DNA of 7,237 nt from an uncultured Novosphingobium sp. (GTDB taxonomy: Bacteria; Pseudomonadota; Alphaproteobacteria; Sphingomonadales; Sphingomonadaceae), in assembly GCA_937860195.1 (NCBI GenBank), contig CALMBN010000133.1, forward strand, positions 1-7,237, written 5' to 3'. The notes beneath the pieces were generated by a model. It worked only from the letters and a program-made list of their open reading frames with translations. It did not search any database and had not been told where the DNA came from. Each line of letters begins with the position of its first letter. The stretch's first letter is position 1. Positions 6,149-7,237 of this stretch are shown here, one piece after another. Position numbers and translations under genes: made by a program.

Positions 6149-6610
6149 GTGAGCGACGACCGCGGTTTTCGCAGCGAGCCCGATCCCGACAATCCGGGCT
6201 GGCATAGCTGGCAGCTGAACGATCCAACCCGCTTCAACAGCTGGATGTTCCCCAAGCTGCTGGTCCGCGCTGAGCCCGACGGCAAAGCACGGCTGCGGAT
6301 GTTCCCAGAACACCGCCACACCAATTTGGGCAACAATATCCACGGCGGCACCGTTCTGGCACTGATCGACATTGGCCTGTTCGCCTGCTCGCGGCAGTTG
6401 GGGATCATCGAAGCTGGAACCGCTGTGACACTTGATCTTTCGGTCCAGTTCATTGGTGCTGGCAAGCCCGATCAGCCTTGCGATGCAGTGACCGAACTGC
6501 TCAAGGAAACCCGCCGCCTGGTATTCCTGCGCGGGATCGTCGAGCAAGGCGAAGGCAACCTGATCGCTGCCTTCTCCGGCACGATCCGCAAACCCACCGC
6601 ACCGCGATGA
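6149..6610 (+). CDS. PaaI-type hotdog-fold acyl-CoA thioesterase
   Basis: This is a 153-residue cytoplasmic protein of the hotdog-fold thioesterase family, which hydrolyses acyl-CoA or aryl-CoA thioesters; the substrate is unknown. The family signature is clear: HTNLGNNIHGG (57-67), with the HGG turn at the start of the central helix, and D74 in ALIDIG as the likely catalytic acid. LDLSVQFIGAG (95-105) and the final strands fit the fold, and the length is typical. The start is taken as GTG at 6149, 2 nt after the sdhB stop. The frame is open further upstream to an ATG at 6062, but that would lie wholly within sdhB and add 29 residues unlike the family. No strong Shine-Dalgarno sequence is visible, so translation is probably coupled to sdhB. 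The stop overlaps the zapE start (ATGA at 6607). Confidence 0.88.
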   Translation: MSDDRGFRSEPDPDNPGWHSWQLNDPTRFNSWMFPKLLVRAEPDGKARLRMFPEHRHTNLGNNIHGGTVLALIDIGLFACSRQLGIIEAGTAVTLDLSVQFIGAGKPDQPCDAVTELLKETRRLVFLRGIVEQGEGNLIAAFSGTIRKPTAPR

Positions 6611-7237
6611 AACGGGTTATTGATCGTTATGATGCGCTGGTTGTCGGCGGCGAATTGCGGTCCGACCCGGAACAGCGGGCTGCGGCGGAACACCTCAACC
6701 GGTTGCAAACTGAGCTCGAAGCCATTCCGTCACGTGGCAGCCTGCTCTGGCGGCTCGCCGGACGTAAACCCAAACCGCCACGTGGTCTCTACCTGTGGGG
6801 CGGAGTGGGCCGCGGCAAGTCGATGTTGATGGACCTGTTCCACAATTGTCTGGCCATTCCCGAGAAGCGCCGTGCGCACTTCCATGCGTTCATGCTCGAA
6901 GTTCACGAGCGACTTCGTGAGGCCCGCAAAAGCGAAAGCGGTGATCCGATCCTGCCTGTCGCAGCAGCAATCGCCGATGGCATTCGTGTGCTGGCGTTCG
7001 ACGAAATGGTGGTCAACAATTCAGCCGATGCGATGATCATGAGCCGGTTGTTCACCGCGTTGATCGAGCAGCATGACCTGACCATTGTCACAACTTCAAA
7101 CCGGGCCCCGGGTGAACTCTACAAGGACGGACTCAACCGTGAGCATTTCCTGCCATTCATCGCACTGATCGGGCGCGAGCTCGATACCCTGGCGCTCAAC
7201 GGTCCGCACGACTATCGGCTCGAACGGCTGGCGGGCT
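6607..7237 (+). CDS. zapE: ZapE/AFG1-like P-loop ATPase (3' partial)
   Basis: ZapE is an AFG1-family ATPase. In E. coli it associates with the division apparatus under stress; the mitochondrial homologue AFG1/LACE1 supports respiratory-complex quality control. 210 residues are visible, and the frame runs off the right edge with no stop. Walker A is GGVGRGKS (65-72, K71, S72), followed by MLMD. Walker B is VLAFDE (128-133, D132, E133). The sensor segment TTSNRAP (162-168) leads into LYKDGLNREHFLPFI (171-185), which is highly characteristic of the family. The segment after Walker B reads MVVNNSADAM rather than the more familiar FxVTDIADAM type. The ATG overlaps the thioesterase stop as ATGA, so the two are translationally coupled, and co-transcription with sdhB is likely. 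The family is certain; the cellular role in this organism is inferred. Confidence 0.94.
   Translation, partial: MKRVIDRYDALVVGGELRSDPEQRAAAEHLNRLQTELEAIPSRGSLLWRLAGRKPKPPRGLYLWGGVGRGKSMLMDLFHNCLAIPEKRRAHFHAFMLEVHERLREARKSESGDPILPVAAAIADGIRVLAFDEMVVNNSADAMIMSRLFTALIEQHDLTIVTTSNRAPGELYKDGLNREHFLPFIALIGRELDTLALNGPHDYRLERLAG

Overview
The window looks like a chromosomal segment of an alphaproteobacterium, most likely a sphingomonad (Sphingomonadales, perhaps Erythrobacteraceae). The grounds are high GC with GC-rich third positions, an RNase E with a long acidic/basic tail ending in GWWQRTF, and the run sdhB, PaaI-type thioesterase, zapE. The lineage is inferred from gene content and protein style, not from a marker gene. 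No rRNA, tRNA, CRISPR array, insertion sequence or phage gene was seen.

Layout, left to right. (1) 1-1893, +: the 3' part of rne (RNase E), cut by the left edge, followed by a terminator-like hairpin. (2) 2033-2938, +: a classical short-chain dehydrogenase/reductase with a strong ribosome binding site. (3) 2947-3579, -: a small class I SAM-dependent methyltransferase, convergent with the SDR. (4) 3580-3756: a divergent intergenic region with an inverted repeat and a possible promoter. (5) 3757-5272, +: a compact three-gene cassette. Two paralogous small proteins, each with an N-terminal LuxR/GerE-type helix-turn-helix and a single C-terminal membrane helix, flank a multi-spanning small membrane protein. 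(6) 5364-7237, +: sdhB (succinate dehydrogenase iron-sulfur subunit), a hotdog-fold thioesterase and zapE (AFG1-like ATPase, cut by the right edge). These are packed with a 2-nt gap and then an ATGA overlap, so they are probably one operon.

Most of the window is housekeeping: RNA decay, the TCA cycle/respiratory chain and a division or mitochondrial-type ATPase. The unusual part is the 3757-5272 cassette. Its two regulators reverse the usual LuxR-family layout, with DNA binding at the N-terminus, no receiver or ligand domain, and a C-terminal membrane anchor. They share 37 of 56 residues across the HTH (hand count) but have unrelated linkers. The second regulator gene also carries, inside its reading frame and just before the membrane-helix codons, two adjacent hairpins. 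The second hairpin is a perfect 12-bp all-GC stem followed by TTTT, the form of an intrinsic terminator. I infer that this is a membrane-tethered one-component regulatory module, possibly with internal transcription attenuation. Its signal and targets cannot be read from the sequence.
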